Below, one piece after another: positions 1-7,790 of a stretch of 64,000 nucleotides of DNA. This stretch comes from Chryseobacterium formosum (GTDB lineage Bacteria > Bacteroidota > Bacteroidia > Flavobacteriales > Weeksellaceae). The stretch's first letter is position 1, and each line of letters begins with the position of its first letter. The translations under genes were made by a program, and so were the position numbers. Below the pieces are notes generated by a model. The model was not told the DNA's origin, did no database searches, and worked only from the letters and a program-made list of their open reading frames with translations. The DNA lies in contig NZ_JAOVZW010000008.1 of assembly GCF_026460885.1 (NCBI RefSeq), forward strand, positions 62,001-126,000, given 5' to 3'.

Positions 1-851
1 AACCTCATCATTAGAAAATCCTTGCGAATTGATGTTGTTTGACGAAGCCAAAAGACTGATTTTGGTATCTTTTTTAAAATAACTCAAAAGTAAACTGCCT
101 TCATAACGCTCGTCTGAACCATATCCTGCAGTCAGTCGGGATAAAAGTCCTTTGTTTTTCTTTTCATCAATATTAAAATTGATGGTTGTATTATTCGATT
201 TCGCAGCTTTACCACTCAATTCCTCTTCCTTAGTTTTGGTAGTAGTAAACTGGATGTTTTTGATAATATCAGCCGGAAGATTCTGCAATGCGATTTTCCC
301 GTCTTTATCGAAGAAAGGTTTTCCGTTAATCATAATTTGGTCAACTTCTTTTCCATTAACCGTTATTTTTCCGTCATTGCTAATTTCAACTCCCGGAATT
401 TGCTTTAAAAGTTCTTCAATCTTACTGTCTGGTCGCACTTTTATTGCTGAAGCATTAAATTCAATGGTGTCTTTTTTAATTTTAACCGGTGAAGCCGTAA
501 TCTTTACTTCTTCAATATTTTGAACGGAGTTTTTCTCCAGCTCAATTTCTCCTAAAGAAACCGATTCTTTAATAACATCAAAGCTTTTGGAATAGGTGAT
601 ATATTTTTCAGCATCAATTTTCAAAATAGTTGATTCTGATAATTCATCTGTTTTTAGAGAAAATTTTCCTTCACGATTAGTCGGTGTGTAATTGACAATA
701 GAGGAATCTTTTTGTTTAAGTAAATAAACGGTGACGTTTTCAATTGGTTTTTTTTCAAAATTTAAAACTTTTCCGTCTATGCTTAATTTTTGTGCATTTA
801 ATAATAAATTGCTGATTACAAAGATCAGTAACCAAAACTTTTTCCCCATTT
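1..851 (-). pseudogene. TonB-dependent receptor / OMP beta-barrel protein, 5' part, frameshifted near its start
   Basis: Only the N-terminal part lies in the window; the gene continues past base 1. Read on the minus strand, the open frame gives a hydrophobic signal segment (FWLLIFVISNLLLNAQ), a carboxypeptidase-regulatory-like beta-sandwich (KLSIDGKVLNFEKKPIENV), then a TonB plug region with LLKQIPGVEISNDGKI and QIMINGKPFF. Families with this architecture are outer-membrane receptors or beta-barrels that work with TonB-ExbBD. The only sensible ATG is at 849-851, 12 or so bases below a TAnnTTTG promoter. It is followed by GGGG and a run of seven A, which puts it one base out of frame with the signal peptide; eight A would give a perfect Met-Gly-Lys-Lys-Lys-Phe-Trp start. 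No in-frame ATG, GTG or TTG lies between the promoter and the signal peptide. This is therefore a disrupted gene, a phase-variable gene or a homopolymer sequencing error. The family call is firm; the state of the gene is open. Confidence 0.75.
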
Positions 852-868
852 ATTGATTTTATGGCGCA

Positions 869-876
869 AAAGTAAT
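869..876 (-). promoter_or_regulatory. TAnnTTTG -7 element for the TonB-dependent receptor
   Basis: TACTTTTG on the minus strand matches the Bacteroidota -7 consensus and ends 18 bases before the ATG at 851. This spacing implies a very short leader and fixes that ATG as the intended start. Confidence 0.55.
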
Positions 877-906
877 AAAAAAACATCCCTTGAAAGGGAT
901 GTTTAT
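876..906 (-). terminator. Terminator after the BON-SH3 gene
   Basis: A ten-base stem (883-892 with 897-906, loop of four) is followed on the minus strand by a run of seven T. It ends the BON gene pair just upstream of the receptor promoter. Confidence 0.75.
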
Positions 907-932
907 AGTTAAAGTGAGTTAAATTCTTAAAA

Positions 933-1352
933 TTAAGCTTTCAAATATCTTGAATAAGCATAACCTTCCTGTCCATCGGCAGTTTTTACTTTCCACCAAT
1001 CGTCTGAAGTTTGCTCAACTAAAGTTACAGAAGCACCTTTAGCAGCTTTTCCTACAACAGCAGCTTCAGTTGAAGGCTCTTGTCTGATATTTAAATTTGA
1101 TTCTTCAGTGGCAACCGTAAGATTTGCACCTGCAGCAAGACCTGCAACCTGAACGTCGATGTTAATATCTGAAGCAGAATACGTAGAATCGATTGCTCCT
1201 AAAGCATTCCAAACTGCGTCTTTAGCAGCTGTATTTGCAGCATTTCCAGAAACATAAAGAATACCGTCTTGCTCCTGAACCTGAAGATTAGAAACTCCTG
1301 CAGACTGAGCAGCAGAAACTACACTTGAATATTTATCTTGTAATGTGCTCAT
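933..1352 (-). CDS. BON and SH3b domain protein
   Basis: This 139-residue protein has an N-terminal BON-like segment (about residues 5-70, with GILYVSGNAANTAAKDAVWNAL). A bacterial SH3 domain follows (about 78-139, with LNIRQEPS, a DDWWKV core and GYAYSRYLKA). No signal peptide is visible, which is odd because SH3b domains usually bind cell-wall peptides and BON domains usually act in the periplasm. It starts six bases after the stop of the BON lipoprotein gene, so the two are probably one transcript. BON domains bind membranes or other proteins. The likely role is envelope maintenance, but this is inferred from the domains only. Confidence 0.75.
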   Translation of the reverse strand: MSTLQDKYSSVVSAAQSAGVSNLQVQEQDGILYVSGNAANTAAKDAVWNALGAIDSTYSASDINIDVQVAGLAAGANLTVATEESNLNIRQEPSTEAAVVGKAAKGASVTLVEQTSDDWWKVKTADGQEGYAYSRYLKA

Positions 1353-1358
1353 GTCTGA

Positions 1359-1850
1359 TTATTTTACTACTAATTTATTATTATATTTTCCAACTTTTAA
1401 AGCATCTACAGATTCTTTAATTTTTCTAGCTTGAGCTGAAGAAGCAGTTCCTGTAAGCGTTAATTCTCCATTAACAACTTCTACTTTTACAGTTGGAAAA
1501 TCTTTTACAGCATCCTGTACTTTTTGCTGAACCATAGGATCTACAGCTGATGTAGTTTCTACTGGAGGTGGTGGAGGTGGAACTGTTTCTACAGTCGCCA
1601 TATCATGCACGTCTTTTACTCCTTTAATTTCTTTTAAAGATTTAATTGCAGCATCTTTTTCAGCTTGAGAAGCAAATGTTCCTCCAAGATGAGCAACACC
1701 TTCTTTTACTTCAATAGTTGCAGTAGGAGTTGCAGCTACAATAGTTGTTGCCTGAGTCTGAAGATCAGCATCAGAAACTTTCTTTTTGCACGAAATTGCC
1801 CCAAATGAAACTGCTAAAGCCAAAGCAGACATTGTGATCGTTTTTCTCAT
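1359..1850 (-). CDS. BON domain lipoprotein
   Basis: A 163-residue protein with a lipoprotein signal peptide (MRKTITMSALALAVSFGAISC, lipid-bearing Cys about residue 21, then a run of Lys). Two BON repeats follow. The first is around residues 28-88 (TIEVKEGVAHLGGTFASQAE) and the second around 105-162 (VKVEVVNGELTLTGTASSAQ). They are joined by a Pro-rich linker with six Pro in a row. Related E. coli proteins (OsmY, DolP) act in the periplasm or at the outer membrane under envelope stress. It is first in a two-gene operon with the BON-SH3 gene, behind a TACATTTG promoter. Confidence 0.85.
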   Translation of the reverse strand: MRKTITMSALALAVSFGAISCKKKVSDADLQTQATTIVAATPTATIEVKEGVAHLGGTFASQAEKDAAIKSLKEIKGVKDVHDMATVETVPPPPPPVETTSAVDPMVQQKVQDAVKDFPTVKVEVVNGELTLTGTASSAQARKIKESVDALKVGKYNNKLVVK

Positions 1851-1881
1851 AATTGATTTTATTTAATGTTTTTGTTAGACT

Positions 1882-1889
1882 CAAATGTA
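1882..1889 (-). promoter_or_regulatory. TAnnTTTG -7 element for the BON operon
   Basis: TACATTTG on the minus strand, about 32 bases upstream of the BON lipoprotein ATG, matches the Bacteroidota -7 consensus. Confidence 0.55.
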
Positions 1890-2033
1890 ATAATAAATTC
1901 TATACCGTTTATCTAAAAAATAAATAAATATATCAAGGTTTTAATTTAATCGTTTCATTATCTGTATATTAATTTTTCTTTACTGAATTTTATGCAATTT
2001 TAACATAAGTTTAGGCTTCAACCGAAAAACCAT

Positions 2034-2041
2034 TATATTTG
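2034..2041 (+). promoter_or_regulatory. TAnnTTTG -7 element for the symporter gene
   Basis: TATATTTG ends 19 bases before the ATG at 2061, the normal Bacteroidota arrangement with a short leader. Confidence 0.6.
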
Positions 2042-2060
2042 TGGCTCTTGAACTCTATAT

Positions 2061-3311
2061 ATGAAAGGACAGAATAAATTATTTATCGCCATTATCGTTG
2101 CATTGGTAGTGGGTGTTGCAATCGGCGGATTTGTACACATTCAGTATCCTGAAAGTGCAAAGCCATTCTCTCAAAACATTAAACTTTTGGGAACGGTTTT
2201 CATCAGGTTGGTTCAGATGATTATTGCGCCATTGGTTTTTACAACTTTGGTGGTCGGGATTGCAAAAATGAGTGACATCAAAATGATTGGTAGAGTAGGG
2301 TCTAAAGCGATGCTTTGGTTTATTTCAGCTTCTTTGGTTTCTCTTTTTATCGGTTTGATTTTGGTGAATTGGCTTGAACCGGGACACGTTACAAAACTTC
2401 CCATTCAAGATGCAGCATCTGCCGATGAGCTTTTAAAATCGAGCAAAGGTTTTTCTATGGAAGACTTTGTAAAACATATTATTCCTAAAAGTATTTTTGA
2501 AGCTTTTGCAACCAATGAAGTTCTTCAGATTGTTGTTTTCTCCATCATGTTTGGAGTTGCTTTGGCGAATTTGGGTGATGAATATGCTCAACCTGTCATC
2601 AAATTATTTGATGTTATTGCTCATGCAATTTTGAAGATGGTAGGTTACATTATGTGGTTTGCACCGCTTGGAGTTTTGGGTGCAATCGCTGCAGTTGTTG
2701 CGACTAATGGTTTTGAAATTTTTAAAGTTTACGCAATTTATCTCCGAGATTTTTTCTTTGCAATTGCTGTTCTTTGGCTTGTATTACTGTTGGTTGGATA
2801 TATGATTTTAGGAAACCGTTTATTCGATTTATTAAAAAGAATAAAATCTCCTTTGTTAATCGCATTTTCTACAACAAGTTCGGAAGCTGTTTTTCCTAAA
2901 TTGGTTGAGGAATTAGAAAGATTCGGTTGTAATAATAGAGTAGTTTCGTTTATTTTACCTTTAGGATATTCGTTTAATTTGGATGGAAGTATGATGTACA
3001 TGACGTTTGCATCTATTTTCATCGCTCAGATTTACGGAATTGAAATGTCTGTCGGACAACAAATTACCATGCTTTTGGTTTTAATGTTAACTTCAAAAGG
3101 AATTGCCGGAGTTCCGAGAGCTTCATTGGTTATCATTGTGGCAACCTGTTCAATGTTCGGAATTCCACCAGAAGGAATTGCCTTAATTTTACCAATCGAC
3201 CACTTCTGCGATATGGCGAGAAGTATGACGAATGTTTTAGGAAATGCTTTGGCAACTTCTGCTGTTTCGAAATGGGAAGGGCAGTTGGATAATCATGGGG
3301 GAGATATGTAA
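2061..3311 (+). CDS. Dicarboxylate/amino acid:cation symporter (DAACS, SLC1 family)
   Basis: A 416-residue integral membrane protein of the GltP/DctA family, which imports glutamate, aspartate or C4-dicarboxylates using H+ or Na+. Visible family signatures are the serine-rich hairpin 1 (FSTTSSEAVFPKL, near residue 275), the TM7 motif SFNLDGSMMYM, hairpin 2 (SKGIAGVPRAS) and TM8 (DMARSMTNVLGNALATS). Length and order of elements are normal. The TM8 Asp that binds Na+ in the archaeal homologue GltPh (NVTGD) is Asn here (NVLGN). That substitution is also seen in proton-coupled bacterial members as I recall them, so H+ coupling is the better guess. The substrate cannot be fixed from the sequence. 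Confidence 0.9.
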   Translation: MKGQNKLFIAIIVALVVGVAIGGFVHIQYPESAKPFSQNIKLLGTVFIRLVQMIIAPLVFTTLVVGIAKMSDIKMIGRVGSKAMLWFISASLVSLFIGLILVNWLEPGHVTKLPIQDAASADELLKSSKGFSMEDFVKHIIPKSIFEAFATNEVLQIVVFSIMFGVALANLGDEYAQPVIKLFDVIAHAILKMVGYIMWFAPLGVLGAIAAVVATNGFEIFKVYAIYLRDFFFAIAVLWLVLLLVGYMILGNRLFDLLKRIKSPLLIAFSTTSSEAVFPKLVEELERFGCNNRVVSFILPLGYSFNLDGSMMYMTFASIFIAQIYGIEMSVGQQITMLLVLMLTSKGIAGVPRASLVIIVATCSMFGIPPEGIALILPIDHFCDMARSMTNVLGNALATSAVSKWEGQLDNHGGDM

Positions 3312-3392
3312 AGATATAAGTAATGTGTAATTGGTAATGAGTAATTTGAATACTCTTCAACTTTAATTAAGAACACTAAACTTTAAATAAAA

Positions 3393-4127
3393 ATGTTGAA
3401 TTTACAACAACATAAAAATACAATTGCTGATAATGGATTTTCCGTTATCAGCAATGTTTTTTCTGAGGAAGAAATTGAAAAAATTGCTAAGGTTATTCAA
3501 TCAATTGACACTTCAAAAGATACATTTAGAAAGTCGGAAGACCTTTTTGCAATCCGTCAGTTTTTAAAGGAAATTCCTGAAGTAAAAGATTTGATTTTTA
3601 ATGAAAATTTAAAAACGATTATTGAAGAAATTTTTGGCGAAAACTATTTTGCAGTCAAAAGTATTTACTTTGATAAACCTGAAAAATCAAACTGGTATGT
3701 TGCGTATCATCAGGATTTGACAATTTCTGTTGACAAGAAAATTCAATTGGAAAATTTCGGACCTTGGACAACCAAACAGAATCAGTTTGCAGTACAACCC
3801 CCTTTAGATATTCTTGAAAATATTTTTACCATAAGAATTCATTTAGACGATACCGATGAAAATAATGGAGCCTTAAAAGTTGTTCCAAAATCCCATTCAA
3901 AAGGAATTTACAGACCAGAAACTATCAATTGGGATGTTGAAACAGAAAATATCTGCAACGTAGAAAAAGGCGGAATTATGATTATGAAACCTTTAATTTT
4001 ACACGGTTCAAACCGTACTACAAATGGAAAGAAGAGGAGAGTGATTCACATTGAGTTTTCTGATAGAGAATTGCCTGAAGAATTGAATTGGTCGGAGAGG
4101 ATATTTCAACACGAAGCTAATAGCTAA
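3393..4127 (+). CDS. Phytanoyl-CoA dioxygenase (PhyH) family Fe(II)/2-oxoglutarate oxygenase
   Basis: A 244-residue single-domain protein with a double-stranded beta-helix fold. The iron ligands are visible as the HxD motif at His106-Asp108 (YHQDLT) and the distal His204 (LILHGSNRTT). Arg215/Arg216, shortly after, is suitable for binding the 2-oxoglutarate carboxylate. NNGALKVVPKSHSKG is the typical family motif before the distal His. Members hydroxylate varied small molecules, so the substrate is unknown. The gene follows the symporter by 81 bases and has no clear partner. Confidence 0.85.
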   Translation: MLNLQQHKNTIADNGFSVISNVFSEEEIEKIAKVIQSIDTSKDTFRKSEDLFAIRQFLKEIPEVKDLIFNENLKTIIEEIFGENYFAVKSIYFDKPEKSNWYVAYHQDLTISVDKKIQLENFGPWTTKQNQFAVQPPLDILENIFTIRIHLDDTDENNGALKVVPKSHSKGIYRPETINWDVETENICNVEKGGIMIMKPLILHGSNRTTNGKKRRVIHIEFSDRELPEELNWSERIFQHEANS

Positions 4128-4176
4128 AAGTAAATGAAATATTTTTAGTAGATAGAAAGCTGAGAATAATAGTTAT

Positions 4177-4640
4177 ATGTATACAGAAATTGAACAAGAA
4201 ACATTAGATATTGATTGGTTTTTTACTGATGGCAAAAATATAGGTTTTGTAGCATCTGGAGGAGGTAAATTGCCTGAAGTAATAGCTGGGTCATCAGAAA
4301 ACAATCAGAAATTAATATCTTATTTCAGAAGTTTACGAGATATCTCCAGTATAGTTATTAATCCTAATTTGGATTCTCTGATACATGAAGTTTTTGGAAA
4401 TGGTGTGGATGAAAGATATTTACAAGATTTTTTTTAATGACAAAAAAAGGATTGTATTCATTTGATAAAACTTGTGTAAACAACTACTTTGATAGTAATT
4501 ATCATTTGGTAGCATCTCCGTCAATGCCATTGACTCTTAAGGATTTACCTAAAGATATTTTTGAAATTCTTATAAAAGCGACTTACGCTGAAGGTAATTT
4601 AAACATTACTTCAAACATTGATGTTAGCAAAATATTGTAA
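4177..4640 (+). pseudogene. Small hypothetical protein, apparently one gene split by a frameshift in a T8 tract
   Basis: Two consecutive reading frames overlap by one base: 4177-4437 (86 residues, MYTEIEQETLDIDWFFTDGK) and 4437-4640 (67 residues, MTKKGLYSFDKTCVNNYF). The break falls in eight T at about 4428-4435. With nine T the two parts would join as YLQDFF-L-MTKKGLYSFDKT, giving one protein of about 154 residues. The second part has no ribosome binding site of its own outside the first. I recall Bacteroidota proteins with this joined layout (an N-terminal DIDWFFTDG segment and a later YHLVASP segment), some near polymorphic toxins as possible immunity proteins. That recollection is weak, and no function is claimed. 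Confidence 0.55.
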
Positions 4641-4799
4641 AAACGGCTTCGTGTTTATTAATTATATTCTTTCAGAAAACAAAATTAAAACGAAATAACA
4701 TATTTACTAAAAAAATCTATTGCTCTAGATTTTAGCTAAAGCCAATTGGAGTTTCCCCTAATTAAAAAAGGGCTAAGCCCCTTTCTTATTAACAAAAAC

Positions 4800-4829
4800 A
4801 AAAACCTCTTCCAAATCGAAAGAGGTTTC
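4800..4829 (-). terminator. Terminator of the GH92 mannosidase gene
   Basis: A nine-base perfect stem (4802-4810 with 4820-4828) is followed by T-rich sequence on the minus strand, just after the mannosidase stop. Confidence 0.65.
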
Positions 4830-4850
4830 ATTATTTTAAGTTTAAAATTC

Positions 4851-7664
4851 TTATTTCACGGAAATCTCATCCACAAAAATATAAGCTTCTCCACCCGCAC
4901 CTTGATGCCATTCCGGAAGCTTTCCGAAGTGATACGCTTTTACCTTAAGGTAACGAGCTTCGGTTGGAAGAACATCAGTGGTAAAATCTTTTACCTGAAC
5001 GGTTTCATCTTTAGCGTCAATGTTATTTTCCAGAGTTTTCAGAAGAATAAATGTTTTTCCGTCCATTGAAGCGTAGTATTCTACTTTTTTAGGCATTAAA
5101 ATCCATGCTCGGCTGTCTTGTAGATAGGTTGACGAAATTTCATTGATTTGCTGAGGTGATTTAAAATCAATAATCGCCTCCACTGTTTGTCCCTGATAAC
5201 CTTGCCATTCGCCTTTTCTCCAATTTACATCACCGTTGATTCCGTCGATAATTGCCAATTTTCCGCCTGCTGTATATTGCGGATTTACGTTTGAATTAAT
5301 TGTTACATCCCAATGATTTGGTCGTCTGTTGAAATTTGAAGTGGTAATTCCGCTTTTCTCTCCATTTCTTTCAGCATAAGTCGAAACTATCGTTGTTTTA
5401 TTAATGGTAAATGGTTCTTTGTAGACTTTAAAAGTTTTTCTCACATTTTTATCGTCATCATCCAAAGTCATGTAATACACTTTGTCTTTTTCGTTTAAAG
5501 GCGTAATTTTTACCTGAGTTGTGAATTCAAAAAGACGGTCTGCAGCAATTACAGGAGATGCGGTTTGTTCGGTGTATTTTAAATCTTTAACAACTTTTAC
5601 ATTTTCAAAACCTAAATGTTTAAGTTCACTTTTCGGAGTGTTTTTTGTAATAATTCTTGTCGTTCCGTCTTCTAAGTGTAGTTTAATTTCATCAAAATAA
5701 GGCGTTACAGTTTCCCATTCAGGTTTTCCCGGAGTTACCGAATAAATTCCCATTGAACTTAAAATAAACCAAGCGCTCATTTGTCCGCAATCTTCATTTC
5801 CAATCAAACCATCCGGCGAATTTTTGTAGAAATTATCAAGAATATATTTAATTTTTTCTTCTGTTTTCTGTGGTTTATCAACGAAGTTGTAAAGGTAAGC
5901 GATGTGATGGCTCGGTTCATTTCCCTGAGCATATTGTCCCATCAAACCTGTGATATCTACCTGTTCTCTTCCTGTCGTTTTATCAGAAGCTGCAAAAATA
6001 TCGTCTATAAACTTTTCAAATTTTTCTTTTCCGCCATGCGCCTGAATCAATCCCGGAATATCCTGCTGAACAGAGTAGGAGTAATGCCAAGAATTTCCTT
6101 CCGTATAATTGTTGTTGACTTCATTTGGATCAAACGGCTCATACCAATTTCCATTCTTTCTTGCCTGCATAAAACCATTGTTTGGATTGTAAAGGTTTTT
6201 CCAGTTCTGAGAACGTTTCATGAAGTATTCGTAATCTTCTTTTTTGTTTAAAATTTTCGCCATCTGAGCAATACACCAATCGTCATAAGCATATTCCAAA
6301 GTTTTTGAAACACTTTCATGCTCATCGTCAATGCTGATGTAGTTGTTCTGTTTGTAAGCATTTAAGCCAAAAATATCCTGCATCGCCGAATTTTTTGAAG
6401 CTTCGAAAGCTTTTTCATAATCAAAACCCGTAATTCCTTTTGCCATGGCATCAGCAATGACTGAAACTCCGTGATAACCGATCATACATTCCGTTTCATT
6501 GGAAGCAAGCTCCCAAACTGGAATTCTTCCGCCCTGTTCACGCTGTTTAATGAAAGTATTCACGAAATCTGCTGTTCTTTTTCTGTCAATCAAAGTCATC
6601 AAAGGATGTGCGCCTCTGAAAGTATCCCAAAGCGAGAAAACAGAGTAGTATCCGAAATCATTCGCCATGTAAAATTTGTTGTCTCTTCCACGGTATTTTC
6701 CGTCAACATCCATATTGATATTGGGTTGCGTGAAAACGTGATGCATAGCGGTGTAGAAAACCGTAAGTTTGTTTTTGTCGTCAGATTTAACTTCAATTTT
6801 TGACAATTCTTTATTCCAATCTGCAATCGCCTGTGTTTGAATTTCGTTAAAATCATTTGATTTTCCTTCAGCTAACATATTTTTTCCTGCGCCTTCGTAA
6901 CCAGTCGGAGAAATTGCAACTTTTACAAGGATTTTTTCTCCTTTTTTAACCTTAGTGGAAAATGCAATTTGAATTTTTGTTCCATTATAATTTGTACTAG
7001 CAACACCATGTTGTAATGGACTCTCAACCAATGATTTTGTTTCAATCATCGGTTTTGAAAACTCAATTCTCGCATAAATATACTGATTGGTTGCCCAAGC
7101 TTCACTTCTTCTGAAAACTTCGATGGTTTTGTTATCAATAATTTTCACTTCACCTTCCAGAAGTTTATCTCTGTGATTTAAGTCTAAAATAATATTGGCG
7201 TTTCCTGCTTTATTGAATTTGTATTCGTGATAACCGACTCTTTTTGTTGTCGTTAAACGAACATCGATGTCATGTTTATCTAATTTAACAGAATAAAAAC
7301 CAGCCGTTGCTTTTTCGTTTTTATGAGAAAATTTTGATGAATATTCTTTTGGCGTTAATCCCGGTTTTCCCATTGTGGGCATCAACATAATGTCACCGTA
7401 ATCTGAAACTCCCGTTCCGTTCAAATGGGTATGAGAAAATCCGTAGATGACAGAATCTGAATAATGATAACCGCTGCAGCCGTCCCAGCTTCCGTCAATT
7501 CTCGTGTCCGGAGAAAGTTGAACCATCCCGAAAGGTACTATCGCACCCGGAAATGTGTGACCGTGACCGCCTGTTCCGATAAATGGATTCACATATTGCG
7601 AATAATTTTGTGAAAATAAATTATGGCTAATCAATCCTAAAAGGATGAAGATTATTTTTTTCAT
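4851..7664 (-). CDS. GH92 family alpha-1,2-mannosidase with C-terminal discoidin-like domain
   Basis: A 937-residue exported glycosidase (signal peptide MKKIIFILLGLISHNLFSQ). The GH92 hallmark YVNPFIGTGGHGHTFPGAIVPFG starts at about residue 23. WDGCSGYHYSD and GFSHTHLNGTG follow, and the catalytic-region motif IGNEDCGQMSAWFILSSMG lies near residue 630. GH92 enzymes are Ca2+-dependent exo-alpha-mannosidases that trim N-glycans or yeast mannan in the periplasm. A C-terminal F5/8 type C-like carbohydrate-binding region (from about 795, with GINGDVNWRKGEWQGYQGQ and DSRAWILMPKKVEYYAS) makes it longer than the usual 750-residue enzyme. No SusC/SusD genes flank it, so it is not part of a classical polysaccharide utilisation locus here. 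Confidence 0.92.
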   Translation of the reverse strand: MKKIIFILLGLISHNLFSQNYSQYVNPFIGTGGHGHTFPGAIVPFGMVQLSPDTRIDGSWDGCSGYHYSDSVIYGFSHTHLNGTGVSDYGDIMLMPTMGKPGLTPKEYSSKFSHKNEKATAGFYSVKLDKHDIDVRLTTTKRVGYHEYKFNKAGNANIILDLNHRDKLLEGEVKIIDNKTIEVFRRSEAWATNQYIYARIEFSKPMIETKSLVESPLQHGVASTNYNGTKIQIAFSTKVKKGEKILVKVAISPTGYEGAGKNMLAEGKSNDFNEIQTQAIADWNKELSKIEVKSDDKNKLTVFYTAMHHVFTQPNINMDVDGKYRGRDNKFYMANDFGYYSVFSLWDTFRGAHPLMTLIDRKRTADFVNTFIKQREQGGRIPVWELASNETECMIGYHGVSVIADAMAKGITGFDYEKAFEASKNSAMQDIFGLNAYKQNNYISIDDEHESVSKTLEYAYDDWCIAQMAKILNKKEDYEYFMKRSQNWKNLYNPNNGFMQARKNGNWYEPFDPNEVNNNYTEGNSWHYSYSVQQDIPGLIQAHGGKEKFEKFIDDIFAASDKTTGREQVDITGLMGQYAQGNEPSHHIAYLYNFVDKPQKTEEKIKYILDNFYKNSPDGLIGNEDCGQMSAWFILSSMGIYSVTPGKPEWETVTPYFDEIKLHLEDGTTRIITKNTPKSELKHLGFENVKVVKDLKYTEQTASPVIAADRLFEFTTQVKITPLNEKDKVYYMTLDDDDKNVRKTFKVYKEPFTINKTTIVSTYAERNGEKSGITTSNFNRRPNHWDVTINSNVNPQYTAGGKLAIIDGINGDVNWRKGEWQGYQGQTVEAIIDFKSPQQINEISSTYLQDSRAWILMPKKVEYYASMDGKTFILLKTLENNIDAKDETVQVKDFTTDVLPTEARYLKVKAYHFGKLPEWHQGAGGEAYIFVDEISVK

Positions 7665-7764
7665 GGTGTAAAATTAAAATCGCCCTAAAATACTACAATA
7701 ATTCGTTCTACAAAAGAATTTATCTATCGCCATGTTTATTGATTCTAAATAGCTAAAAATTCCG

Positions 7765-7772
7765 TAAATTTG
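7765..7772 (+). promoter_or_regulatory. TAnnTTTG -7 element for mrp
   Basis: TAAATTTG ends 18 bases before ATG 7791. A possible TTG start at 7770 lies inside this element, which rules it out as the start codon. Confidence 0.6.
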
Positions 7773-7790
7773 TGGTCAATTTATATTTTT

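Noticed and set aside
5781..6803. Long plus-strand frames inside the GH92 gene
   Set aside because: They are antisense shadows of the mannosidase, with Phe/Ile/Ser-rich composition typical of reverse-complemented coding sequence.
7770..7790. In-frame TTG start adding seven residues to Mrp
   Set aside because: It overlaps the TAAATTTG promoter element, so it would not be transcribed as a start; ATG 7791 has normal spacing.
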